From Marasmius tenuissimus (Eukaryota > Basidiomycota > Agaricomycetes > Agaricales > Marasmiaceae), in NCBI GenBank assembly GCA_029532415.1, contig JAQOTA010000018.1, positions 248,001 through 312,000 on the forward strand: a DNA stretch of 64,000 nucleotides, in the 5' to 3' direction. Shown here in pieces: positions 33,031-44,104 of the stretch. The first letter of the stretch is position 1. Every line of letters starts with the position of its first letter. The position numbers were made by a program, and so were the translations under genes. Below the pieces are notes generated by a model. It saw nothing but the letters and a program-made list of their open reading frames with translations, searched no databases and was not told where the DNA came from.

Positions 33031-35182
33031 ATGCGATTTGCGTACCTGCTCGCTTTGACTTCGCTGTCCACCCTTTCCTTTGGCGCTGTCGTCAAGCATG
33101 CAGATTGTGGCAAGGGACGAAGTGCTTCGGACGCTAAAGTACGTCCCAGTCACTGACCGTCGTCAGAGTACAGCATTCTCACATTTTCCGTTCTTTGCAG
33201 TGCTGCGTTTGGTACGACGTCCTGGACGACTTACAGGCGGACTTGTGAGTGGACTGCAGGCCGCGGGTTCTTCTGATGAGACTGATCTCGCTTCCTCCAG
33301 ATTCCACAAGGAGCCTTGTGGTGAGACTCCTATTCTATTTTTATAATCAACCTCGCCGGTGGCTCACATTCGCCCATCAGGTAAAACGGTTCATGAGGTA
33401 GGCCCAGTTGATGTGCCCCAGCAGTCCTGTCCGAACTGATAAAACTTGGGTGACCATTCCAGGCCCTTCGTGTAAGCAGAATTCAAATTGTTTCCAAGGC
33501 AAAAGACTGAGATTCTCGAATTAGCTCTCGTTCCACGATGCTATTGGTTACTCGAACCGTTTGGTTTCTGAGGGGAAATACGGGTAAGGAAGTCGATTCG
33601 TATAGCTCACTGCCAGCACACTGACTTACCGTCGCCATTATTCATCAGGGGTGGCGGCGCTGGTACGAATAATTCATTATCCGAACTGTCAAGCCACTCA
33701 TCCCGACATGAACAGACGGCTCCATCATCACGCACCGGGACGTAGAACTCGCCTTTCGTATGTCAAACTGATTCGTTCGTACTATCATATAGGCGCTCAT
33801 CTTTTATACGCACAGCACTGAACAAGGGCATGAGTGAGGGCCATTGTCATAACTACTTCTCAGGCTCTTACATATAGTCATCTCAGAAAGCATCGTCGAA
33901 CGGGAGCTCCAAATTGGGTTGTCCCACAATATCTCCTATGGAGATCTGTGAGTTCTCTCGATTCATGAGTATCCTCCCCAAACTAATGGTGTTTCAGCAT
34001 CCAATTTGCCGCAGCCGTTGGAATAACTGACTGCCCGTACGTTCCGAGTTGTCGTGATGCCTCTCTATTCACTGGGACTCAATCGAAATACACCACCTCA
34101 GGGGCTCTCCCCGACTCGAATTTCTGGCTGGACGCAACAAGGAAACCCAGCCGTCCCCGGAGGGATTACTTCCCGATGCCGCATCTTCTGTTGATACAGT
34201 GAGTAAGAATTAGACGCCGTCTCGAAACCAGCTGATGTACTCCTCTTAGCTCATTGAGAGACACGCTGACGCCGGGTTTTCGACGAGCGATATGGTAGAC
34301 CTTTTGATTGCTCACACAATCGGAGGACAGGAGCATATCAATCCGTCGACACCGGTAAGCAAGGCCCTCCTGACGATGCAGGACCCACAGTGTGTGGCTG
34401 ATAAACGGCACCCTCCAGAACACTCCTTTTGATTCCACGCCGGAGACCTTTGATACCCAATTTTTCATTGAGGTCGGGTGTTCTTCGTTTTTATCTCTAC
34501 ATGGTAGCGCTGATGAAAAGCCATCTATAGACATTATTGAACGGTACGAACTCCCCGTTCGATGAAGGAACACTTACCTACTCTATTGGTAGGTACCTCT
34601 CCGCCATTCGGTGGAGTTCGACCGGGAGAAGCCATTCCTCCCCTCAACGGAGCCTTTAGACTTGCCTCCGACTTTCTAATTGCTCGGGATCCTCGGTAAG
34701 TATATCACTCCATTGTTGTTTTTTAACCAGCTGAACGTACTGACCTTTGTTCCCAGAACTGCCTGCCTGTGGCAGTCATTTGCGAGTAAGTCCTAATTTT
34801 ATCTCTCCACCGACTCGACCGGTAACTAACCCTGTAACTCGCCCCGCTGTAGACGACCAAGAGCTTATGCGTCAGCGTTTCCGCGCCGTTATGTCAAAGA
34901 TGGCGGTGCTAGGGCACAACCGCGACGATCTTGTAGACTGTTCCGAAGTCATTCCCAAAGTTAGGGAGGTCAAGAAGAAGCCTTTCCTCCCTGCGGGCAA
35001 GACGATGGACAACATCCAAGCTTCCTGCCCAGACACCCCCTTCCCCACCCTTACGGCCGACCCAGGTATTTTTTGTTTCATTCCCTCTTTCGGGACTTGA
35101 GGTACTGATCAAGTTCACAGGACCAGAGACTGCTGTTCACCCTGAGTTTTTGCCGGGAAATGAGACGAAGGCGACATTGTAA
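33031..35182 (+). CDS. Class II haem peroxidase, generic type, copy B (368 residues, 19 exons)
   Basis: Same exon plan as copy A; the first 18 exons have equal lengths: 33031-33138, 33201-33244, 33301-33320, 33381-33397, 33463-33471, 33525-33583, 33649-33662, 33716-33757, 33816-33833, 33887-33947, 33998-34036, 34102-34198, 34250-34354, 34419-34472, 34531-34543, 34593-34695, 34757-34785, 34853-35065, 35121-35182. An extra ATG directly precedes the start. Distal (ALRLSFHDAIGYS) and proximal (LLIAHTIGGQE) sites are intact, with the same Glu after the proximal His and no catalytic Trp. Differences from A are mostly single residues (for instance TTQMVFDT becomes STPETFDT) and the end is one residue shorter. 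All splice sites look usable, so B is probably functional. Confidence 0.9.
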
Positions 35183-36520
35183 AGTTACGCCCGATAGAGC
35201 ATGAGTTTAGCGACTAGAACCACAAACCATGGTCGGGACTGAGGCCACCTACTATACGTATATGATAGATTTTCGTTCGTTTTCTCTGCGCTTTGAATCG
35301 CTTCCCTCCTTTGTGTATAGTAGAATGCAATACCCTCTTCTGTTTCTCGGCTTTTTTGCCAGGTATCCTTTGAATTCGTTTATTTCGAATCGGTAGACTT
35401 CAAGTGTTTACAGATCGGTTTCGAGCAAAGAGGCGAATGGGGAGTATGTGATTGCCCGACGACTTGGTGCATGGTCACGTCCGCCGGACGAGTGTCAACC
35501 TCAAGAGAGGCTTCGAGTCAAATCTACTTCGTGTAGTGAGTGGAGTTGAAGCACCGGAAGTATAGTCAAAAGGTAATAGAACCTCATCCATTTCGGAGGC
35601 GCTTGAAATTATGTTGTCCAGACCGTACTGGGTGGAGAAAGTGGCCTGAATAGGCTGGATATTCGAGTTTGAGGCTTAATGATCGAAGCTCTTGAACCCC
35701 GTAGAATGGTCCAAGTACCATCTGAGTCTGTCCTCATGTCAGTCAACTGTGACAAGAGGAAACGTCTGTGGTGGTTCGAGCTGAAGCACGTGCGCTTGTT
35801 TCTGACGGTCTGTTTCTCACGGCGGAACACCGAGTCCGCGACAACGGATCCGATCCCTCCCCAGGCCCCGAAGAGCGATTGTCTTTTTCGATAAGTACAG
35901 GGACGCCCTGCCAGGCTACCTTTCCCTCTTCAATCATCTCAACGAAGTAGCGAAACGATTTTACGACGTTCAAGATGCATTGAGACGCTCGATAGTTTTT
36001 TCACTACGGCATCTCTTGGGTAGCCATCGAAGACTACAAATTAGGAGCCCCCTGCGATTATTTTTTCAGTCTCAAGCGTTCAAGCTCTCAAAGCTCTACG
36101 ACCACCAATGCCGCGAGGACCTGGAGGATGCAATGATGCAATAGAGGATGAGATGGACTGGATATGGGTACGCAGCACCAGCTTTTCAATCACCACCCTG
36201 GGCTTCATTCAATGTTTTCCTTGAAGCCCAAACACAAATACACGTCGCAGGAATTCGGGTTCTTCGTCACAAGCAAAACTGAGCACTCGGCTCGGTGTAT
36301 CGAAAACAGGTTGAACGTCCCCGATGCAAGTACCAACCCCCTCGTCACCCCTCGTCACCTCTCAAACACGCCCCTTTCCACGAAAAAGCTATAAAAGGCT
36401 TCCCTTTCCCTCGAAAGATCTCATCATCCCTTGCACTCGAACCACTATCATCTCTTCAACCGACCTTGCTCAGAAATAACGTCTGCTCTGCTCTTGTCAA
36501 GAACTTTGACTACAACCACG
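35183..36520. other. Gap between peroxidase B and small gene C
   Basis: The first 280 bases match the peroxidase A 3' flank. The middle (about 35,500-36,100) has no recognised content. From about 36,280 the sequence is related to the upstream region of small genes A and B and contains the TATA box TATAAAA at 36390-36396. Confidence 0.5.
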
Positions 36521-36898
36521 ATGTCGCTCTACAACTGTTCATCCGCTGCATCTTCTACCTCGTCTCTCACGAGCTCATCGTCTACCCCTCAATCTATCCT
36601 CTCTCCGTACGCGAACATTCAATTCGACTTTGCCACGCCTCCTTCCGGTGCTCTCTTACCACTCCCTGGCCCTCGCCGCGTCCGCGCCGGGTCATTCAGT
36701 AAGCAACGAGGATACGCTTACACCATTCAAATTACTCCAGCTAAGCCTATCGGAGAAGTCAAAGTTGCAAAGGGAGAACTTGAACCACGAGCTGGCGCTT
36801 TGCCTCGTAGAACTCGGAGAAAAAATCAACCCCAACCCCAGGCTTTCGCACCCATTGAAATCAATTTGGAAAAGGATTTTGAGCTGGCTCTTTGCTAG
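36521..36898 (+). CDS. Small basic protein, copy C (125 residues)
   Basis: Single exon from ATG to TAG. It keeps the same core as copy A (FDFATPPSG, LPLPGPRRVRAGSFS, QRGYAYTIQ, PAKPIGEVKVAKGELEPRAG, PRRTRRK) and the same acidic end closing in Cys, but is more diverged than B is from A. No peroxidase copy follows it. The shared core against a variable Ser-rich N-terminus suggests selection on the core. Confidence 0.65.
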   Translation: MSLYNCSSAASSTSSLTSSSSTPQSILSPYANIQFDFATPPSGALLPLPGPRRVRAGSFSKQRGYAYTIQITPAKPIGEVKVAKGELEPRAGALPRRTRRKNQPQPQAFAPIEINLEKDFELALC

Positions 36899-37321
36899 GA
36901 TGGGCGTTCTTGGGGAGTTGCGTGAGAGTTCACTAGCCAGCTCTTATCTCGAAGCGTTAGACGGGGGTCAATGGGGTCATCGCCGCCGTGGAGGCCGCCC
37001 AAGCGTATTCGACGTCTTTTTCATGGGTTCTTGCTTTCATTGCACCTATCGACCCAGCTACACGAAAGCACGCGATGGCTTTGTGAATTGGATCATATTG
37101 CCTCGAAGTGTCGATGCGGGAGAATAAGCTTTGCTATCTGCGCATTCGCGACTCACTACCTTCGTACTTTGTTCGAGACTCGTGTTCGCTCAATAAACCG
37201 ATATGCTCACAGCTTGGCAAGATGTGAAAGGATTTATCGAAGCTACGATCTTGATGTTTGTCGTTCAACGTTCAACCTCGACAATGCCCCGAGAGTAACG
37301 ACGTAAGCGCCCGCCGATCCC

Positions 37322-37612
37322 ATGGGTTCATGCACCGAATGTAGTGAGAGTGTATCCCCTTTTGAGAAGGACTCACCTCTTCGCCGGAGTAGTCGTATGC
37401 GGCACCCAGACCTCTGCTTTTCTCGGTCGGATATGCGGTCTCCTACCCGAGGACCTCGATTACAAAGGAGACCTATAAGGGCAAGGCAAGACTGGGTTGA
37501 TGAGGTTCCAAACGACTATTCCCTTATGAGCTCATCATCTCAATCGAATATGGGAGATTCTGCTGTGGAATCCAACCAATCAGTACTGGCAGTTCCCAAA
37601 CTTGTCGCCTGA
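37322..37612 (+). CDS. Unknown small ORF related to the Cys-rich units at 38.0 and 48.5 kb
   Basis: An ATG-initiated frame of 96 residues (MGSCTECSES ... VLAVPKLVA). Its DNA is related to 37,780-38,060 and 48,250-48,560 (shared blocks around CCGGAGTAGTCGTA and TTTTCTCGGTCGGATAT, and the VPKLVA end which in other copies continues as PKPVACER). It may be the best preserved 5' part of a small gene that has been duplicated and decayed. Function unknown. Confidence 0.3.
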   Translation: MGSCTECSESVSPFEKDSPLRRSSRMRHPDLCFSRSDMRSPTRGPRLQRRPIRARQDWVDEVPNDYSLMSSSSQSNMGDSAVESNQSVLAVPKLVA

Positions 37613-37779
37613 GCCAGGGTGGGTAGTACAATTGAGCTTGGATTTGTTTGCAGTTGAACTCATCGGGGTTAAGCTTAGCGTATCGGCGATGACGTAAAGC
37701 GCCTGCAATGTTTCCTTTCCACCACCGTCGGTTGTATGTACCCCCGTATCAGTCACAGTCTATGTCAAGTCTATGTCCC

Positions 37780-38306
37780 AAATGTAGTGGTGAGTTAGTG
37801 TATCTCTATCGCCTGGAAATCTCGCTCTGATGAGACGAGTTCATGGACAGATTGGATGCATCGTCTCTGCGCCAAAGTGGTCGTATCTTTGGCCCTCCGC
37901 TTTCCTCGTTTAGATTTATGATTCTCTGGCTTGATGTCTCAAGAGCAAATAGAAGACCCAGAACAAAAAAATTTGACTGTATTACTCGCCAGGTAAGTTT
38001 TAGGCTTTAGCTACTTTTACCAGTTCTCATGTGAACTCGATTGCAGTCGAATCGGAAGGACTCGTAATGCCCAAACCTGTCGCTTGTGAACGTTTGAACG
38101 ATCATCAATGGTGCGGCTGTCGTTCTGAACCCTGGAATCCTCCACTGATCCGCCATGCAACATGTAGACGCCGCAGCTTAGTACCGCAGTATAATCCCTA
38201 CCTCCCAGTGACCTCGGAGGATGTCCCATCCTATTCAAGAGGTCTCACGACCCTAGCCGCAAAACGACAGCACGACCATTCACTGGTGTTCGCAAGGAAG
38301 TTTTGA
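37780..38306 (+). pseudogene. Decayed copy of the Cys-rich unit
   Basis: Related to 48,250-48,880. The last part, after an acceptor-like GATTGCAG near 38,047, encodes VESEGLVMPKPVACER ... WCGCRSEPWNPP ... ATC, with matching residues in the 48.5-kb copy. The upstream part has stops in all frames. It always lies just before a coiled-coil gene. Confidence 0.4.
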
Positions 38307-38622
38307 GCGGGTCCCCGGTTCAACGAAGCTTTGACACCTTGAAATGAACTGTCGATTGTACGCTGTCAGAACATCGCGTGCGCCTCGCCCTTCACGAACT
38401 CCGGTTTGACTACGCATTCAAAACCTAATTGCTGCGAAACGCAGCTGGATGTGATTGGCGGGAGAGTGATCAAAGGGGTGCCCGGATGAATAAATGCCGA
38501 CGCGAGGATGGCACGAGTTGGCTTTCTTTACACAACAAATTACACGACAAAGACCTGCCTTGTACCAAACCACCTTGTAACCACTCCTTCCGTCTTTTTC
38601 TCTAGGTACCTGACTCTCTCTT

Positions 38623-40652
38623 ATGACGATCTGGAGCTATCTGGGGCTTAGCAGCGACCCTACGAACAAAACTCCTGGAGAACAATCCCCTCCGCAATCT
38701 CTTCCTCACCCCGTTCCTTCGGACACGCAGGAGACAAAACAGGACGAGCGGCCCAGCGTGCGAGAGCATGCGAGTAACACCCAGGAGACGAACCGGGAGG
38801 TAGAGCTCCTTGCTAAGCTCGAGGCGACGGAGAAGAAGTATCGGGCAGCGAAAGACAGCCACGAAGCTGAGGCTTCACGCGCCGCGGGTCTCCAGAAGAG
38901 ACTCAGCAGCGTGCAGAAGGAACGCAGGCAGGCGGAAGACCAGGCTAAAGTACAAGTCGGCGAGCTGCAGAATCAGTTGCAGCGGTCGAGCTCGCAGCTT
39001 GCGGACTTGAGGAGAGGGTACGATGAACTGACGAACGAATCAGAGTTGGCTCAACGAGAGGCAGAACGGAAGAAGAGGGAATACTTGTCGCTCCAATCTC
39101 ACTGCGAATCTCTGGGCGCTCAGCACGAGAACCTGAAGAAACGGGGTCAAGCACTCGAGTCAGAGCGCCAACAGCTCAAGGTCCAGCTCGATAACGGTTC
39201 CGGCGAGCTTCGCCAACTCCAAGAGAAGTACAAAGCTCTAAAACTGCTGCTCGAGCAGCGCACGAAGGAACATCAGGAGGCCCAGGCGTCTCAGAAGCGG
39301 AATGAGCTCTTAGAGGCGGAGTACAAACGACTCGAGTCTAGTTTCGAGGGCCAGACTAGCGAGGTCCAGCAACTCAAGGAGAAGTACGATGCCCAGCAGA
39401 TTATTCTCGATCGCCGAACGAAAGAGCTTCAGGGGTTTGAGGCTCTCCAGAAGAACCAGCTTGTAGAGGTTGACTACAAACGACTTGAATCCAACTTCGA
39501 CAATCAGACCAGCGAGGTTCAGCAGCTTAAGGAGAAGTATAGAGTCCAGCAGCTTCTCCTCGATCAGCGAACGAAAGAGATCCAGGAGTTTCAGGCGTAT
39601 CAGAGGAGGAGCCAGCTTTTGGAGGCAGAACACAAACAACTCAAAGCTCATTTCGACAGACAGACTAATGACGTTCAGCAACTCAAGGAGAAGTACGGAG
39701 CCCAGCAGGTTCTTCTCGACTACCGAACGAGAGAGCTTCAGATGGTTCAGGCGGATCTGATATCGACACGCTCGGCGTCAGGTTCCATCGTTCGACTGGT
39801 CGAGTTGTTGAACTCGGAAATTATGCAAGTCGCGTCATCCATCACAGACGCTCTTCCTCTCGATCAGTCTACGCCCGCGGGAACGGCCGGCAAACAGATG
39901 GTAACGGCGAAGTACCTTGGGAGCATATTTGGGGAGGAGACAGTTACCGCCGCCACGTACCATCCGGGCGAAGACGATCTCGATATCATCATACAGAACG
40001 CTCTACAATGTCTTATGGTGTCCCACTGCAGAGAGTTGATTGAACGCTGGCACGTCGATCCCGCGGTTTCCAAGTCTCTGAAGGAGATGTACCAACGCAT
40101 TCGAAAGAATAGTGAGTGCGGAAGTCGAAATTCTTTGTATCTGCCTCGTTGACCAGTTTCATAGATTCCTCATCTGTGGCAGGCCGTTGGCGGACAATGA
40201 CGAAAGCCGAAATGAAGTATTGGCGTTATGACCAGGTCGAGAACTACGCAAGGACTCACATAGTTGACGATATCCGGTCTCTCGTCCGTCGTTGGATGGA
40301 ACGTTCAGACAGGAGGGCTCAAGCCGGAATGCTGAAGATGATCGAGACAAAGGTGGCCACAGTCATAAACATGGCGACACAGATCGATAAAGCTATGGGA
40401 ATTGATGCCGTCTCAGAAGATTGGGAGGCATTTGCCGTGCATCCTGGGAAGACCTTCGATCCTGTCTTTATGGAGGACGTCTTCCAAACCTCACAGGCGT
40501 TAGAGTCAGTGGAGAACACAGCCGGGATTGTTCTATGCTCGACCGCCTTGGGCCTACGACGAAGCAATGAGTCCGGATCAGACGACGAAAATAGGGAATG
40601 GCAGATAATGAGGAAAGCGACAGTGCTCCTTGATACGGCTTTCGTAAAGTAA
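38623..40652 (+). CDS. Coiled-coil family protein, copy C, full length (658 residues)
   Basis: Exon 1 38623-40111, intron 40112-40164 (GTGAGT ... CATAG), exon 2 40165-40652; 659 codons in all. It starts MTIWSYLGLSSDPTNKTPGE, followed by a long, highly charged coiled coil, four 52-residue repeat units (39151 to about 39750), then the family domain (SGSIVRLVELLNSEIMQVAS, KYLGSIFGEETV, DDLDIIIQNALQCLM, HVDPAVSK) and, in exon 2, VAGRWRTMTKAEMKYWRYDQ ... EDVFQTS ... WQIMRKATVLLDTAF. There is no signal peptide or membrane span, so it is probably cytosolic. The repeat suggests a rod that oligomerises. I recognise no named domain; function unknown. Confidence 0.8.
39151..39750 (+). repeat. Four tandem 52-codon coiled-coil units
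   Basis: Within copy C the segment repeats a unit of about 156 bp. Shared marks are L-E-x-[ED]-x-[KRQ]-x-L near the start, QQLKEKY in the middle and [LI]LDxRTKELQ towards the end. Copy A has two such units and copy D one, at the same place in the protein, so units have been gained or lost since the genes duplicated. Confidence 0.75.
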
Positions 40653-41029
40653 CGATTTCACATACTTACTACCCAAACTCGTTGTGCAGCATTACGTAGT
40701 GCTCTGATAGAACTTGAAGATGAAGTTCAGGCGAGAGTTAAATGTGAACGTCAGCTCCCAACAACCTTTATGGTTAGTAGGTGCTGCCACGCCTTTTGCG
40801 ATACGGACTGGAAAGACACGGGCGAAGTTATGCATTATGTTCGATAAGTATTCCCTTCCGTCATAGCGCTATCTTCGTGTCCACCGCAGGGCTCTGCCAA
40901 GAGAAATTCTCAAGCGGTGATGTTGGAGAGCAGGGGCAGAGATGGATTGAGATGAACCAAGTAGCTAAACCGAGTCCAAAGGTGCGCGCAGCCATGTAGT
41001 TCAGATGAAGAAACAAAGTGGAACTGCGT

Positions 41030-41300
41030 CACTTTCTGCACATGCTACGATTCTGTATCGACGATCCCAGGTCACGACTTCCTGTTTCAATCTCGCTGAA
41101 CTCAAAGCGGCGGGGATCCTGTGAAGAAAGGTCATATCAGAAATGAGCGCCTGAGCAGTTGTCCGATGATATATTCCTCGAAAAATTGAGGAGGTGTATC
41201 ACCACTCACCTCGACTTTCTGGGCGATCTTTTGCCTTGAAATTGATGAAGCTAGACAGGTGCACTACTTCGTATCAACATTCATGATATGGATTCCCTGC
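41030..41300 (-). pseudogene. Remnant of the 3' end of a third Hsp70-like gene
   Basis: On the minus strand this stretch matches the last part of the Hsp70-like gene at 51.4-51.7 kb: a donor-like CGAGGTGAGTGG after the WKVG-like position, and the flank around TCAGTCTCGCTGAACTTCA. Codons are broken by stops. It stands in the same place after coiled-coil copy C as the intact Hsp70-like gene does after copy D, so the two were duplicated together and this copy decayed. Confidence 0.55.
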
Positions 41301-42271
41301 GGTTGATCTGCAGTATTATCGAACAGAGTGTGCAGAATATCGACTTCTGTTGTGCAGACGATGGAGTCACTCTGGAGAGGAGTGCTCCTCGTCAGCGGCC
41401 ACAAGATCACACTCGCCTTTGAAAACTATAAACATATGGTCGAAGTACTCAGCTAAACATTGGTGAGCTGCGAGGTCGATGGAGAAGATGTGCGGGCTTT
41501 AAAAACGACATTTTTCGCCTCGATCTTCGGGGTGACTTGTGAGTGGCACAACTTCAACCCTGTACCGGCCTGCTTCGGTTGAAAGACAAAAAAGGCGCTA
41601 CAGTGGAGCAAGAAGTCCAAGGGACAGAGGCGGTGTTCCGTGTTTCGGTGCTGTCGCCGTGTCAGACGTTGGAGCAAGCCTACTGATGGTTGGAAGGTGA
41701 GAGATGATCGATGAGAGCTGGGCCACAAGAGTTATCGATAAGATGGACTGCTGCGATGAGGGAGGATGGGATATCTCACCGATATCCTGTACTCGCAGCA
41801 GAGTCTTGACTGACTCTGTAAAAGAGTATATACGTGTACCGTATATCTGAAAACACAGAAGTGCTAAATCTCAGTCTGCACGACGGTGCTGAATCTCAGT
41901 CTGCACGACAGTGCTAGGTCAGTAGGGGAAGGCTTTGCCGGAGGCCTGGGCCTGGGCCCCGAAGGGGGCCACGTGGAATCCACCTGATGCGAACATGTGA
42001 TTCCACGTGAGGACGCGTTTCGAACGCGATGGAAGCCAGGTCCAGGTCCTGAGTCACTCGGGAACAGCTCCTGAGTCCATGCAGGTGACGGTGGCTGTGA
42101 TCCCAGCCCGAGCGCTCGCGTACTACGGTCAGTCGCCGGCAACCTAAATGGATGAAGGTGTCAAGGAGGCTGACCTCCCCCCGGAAGCGGGTGGGAGGGC
42201 AAAACATCGCAATCACAATCACAAGGCGATACAATTGGTGATAGCTACAGCCTGTCAAGTGCTACAAGAAA
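41301..42271. other. Left flank of the DIRS-like element, with short repeats
   Basis: Between the Hsp70 remnant and the recombinase end. It holds a 25-bp perfect-to-near tandem repeat (41867-41891 and 41892-41916, unit AATCTCAGTCTGCACGACGG...), with a partial copy before it, and an inverted pair CACGTGGAATC (41970-41980) and GATTCCACGTG (41999-42009). Such repeats are expected near the ends of DIRS-like elements. A short plus-strand frame from ATG at 41288 (44 codons) is not called. Confidence 0.5.
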
Positions 42272-44104
42272 TTACAGTGGTCCTGTATCATGTATAAGTT
42301 CTACAATGTCTCTGGAGAGTCCGTTTTGTACTCTAAATGTATCAACAGAAGAATTTACAGTTGATATACGTTGTGAGGAGTAAGCTTTTGAAGTAGCAGC
42401 AGGGAGAATTTCAGAAATACGACACCAGTATGTGAGAAATGCTAATGAGTTCCAGCCCCCGGTCTTTGCCACAATCTCTGGTGGCACTCCAGCAAGTAGC
42501 AGCTCTACGGCGCCGCCAATCCTGAAGCTGTGTCCTAAGACGTGGTAGAGAGAGGCCTTGCGCCAGATGCCATAACAAAACTGAAGAAAATCTTCCTTAG
42601 GAAGCATGTGGGGTTTACAGTCATTATCGGTGTATGAAAAGAGGGGAAATGTGTCAGGGATTTTACGAGAATTAACCTGTAAGTGTGTTTTGAGGGCCAC
42701 AACAGGGCAGATACCATCAATGTCTGATCGTGACCTGAGAACGATATCGGCGCCAAGCTCCCGCGTTGATTTTGTCCAGGGTATATGGAAGGAACACAAA
42801 ACGTAACTGTTGGCGAGTTTGTTGAAAGTATAATTAACCCTGTGGTATTAAGTCAGATTGGATAAGGGGATGTGAAAATGCAACGAACGAGTTCGTGATG
42901 TGGTACTTTGGGTCAAATTTTGACTTGGAAGGTACGGTGGTTTCTCCTAGTCGCCGGCATGCAAAGAAAGTTATGCAGGCAATAGCCCATACACATACGT
43001 GAAGGGGTATACTGAAGTCTAGACCTGCCCTGAGGACGAGTAGGTGCCTCATAGAAACCGGATCCCTGGGCTTGCGCTTGTGTGAGACTCCCTCCTTGTT
43101 AGCTGCTGTCCTAGCCATCTTGATCTGGATATCGTCTCCGCACCATGGTGCACCCTTGATATTGTGCCATGCTTTGATCCCAGATAACCAGTTGCTGATG
43201 GTCTTGCCTGAGACCTTGCCCTTGTGATGTCCGATAAAGGCTAGGATCAAAGTCCTGTGGGCAGCTGCGAGGTCGTGAGCAAACAAGTCTTCAGACATGA
43301 GCTGTGATACTGACGCATTCTCATTCCTTCTGGTATATTATACTTGTCGTAGAATTGAGTAAGCTGGAGGGGCCCTGCGGCGTATACTGTTCGTGTAGAC
43401 CCTTCCATAGCACCCTCTATAACACTGTCGGCCAACTGCCAGACCTCCGGAGAATATATCTTTTCATTTTCTCTGTCTTGTGCCCGCGAGAACTCCGTAT
43501 CCCAAGCAAAGATGCGGTCTTTCGCTAGGACCTTTGGCCGTAACTCGTTTTCGTTATACTCACTGCCCTTCCTGGGCGCTCTTGTAATCGGTGAGAATCG
43601 AAGAGATGAAGAATGAGAAGAGGTTGGGATACGTGATGAAATCTGATGTGAGTCATGATCTGCAGAGGAATGAGAGAGGGAATTGAGGAAACGTTGGTGT
43701 CGGAATGAAATGTTGGAGTCTGAGCTAGAAAATTCTGGTTTTGGAGGGCCCGGGCTGCGCGATTTCCCTGCCTCCACGACCTCACTTGAGGACGTTTGCG
43801 ACCGTAGAAGCCGTTTAAACATGGTGGAGGCAATCTGTGAGGGCGTCCGGTAAAACGAACGTTTCCGAGAGTTTCTTCTCTGGCGATCCCAACATTCCGC
43901 GCGAAATGGGGTCTGCCGGATTCCTCTCCGACTCGACATATACAATGTCGAACATGATGTTGGACGTATAGAGTACGTCATAGATGCGCTTGAGCGCGAG
44001 GTTGATCTAGAAGTTCGGCAAACGAGACTTGATGACAGCCCCGATAGTGCCTTGATTGTCTGAATGAATGCGGATAGTGCAATTGTGATGGTTGAGTCCA
44101 GCAA
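42272..44104 (-). pseudogene. Tyrosine recombinase of the DIRS-like element, frameshifted
   Basis: Three open pieces (44104-43247, 43298-42834 and about 42840-42272) together form the recombinase. Catalytic residues visible: the first Arg in ACRRLGE, the H-x-x-R in GHSFRIGGA, and the Tyr in LTYWCRIS. The frame shifts near 43,310 (after GMRMR) and again near 42,840 (after SDLIPQ). Neither place has a clean intron, so these look like real frameshifts and the element lacks a working recombinase. Confidence 0.8.

Noticed and set aside
24110..41300. Possible CRISPR-like or satellite array, because of the many repeats
   Set aside because: The repeats are gene-sized duplications with introns and promoters, and the DNA is eukaryotic.
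43525..43833. 102-codon minus-strand frame within the recombinase
   Set aside because: Alternative frame of the recombinase N-terminal part; not conserved-looking.
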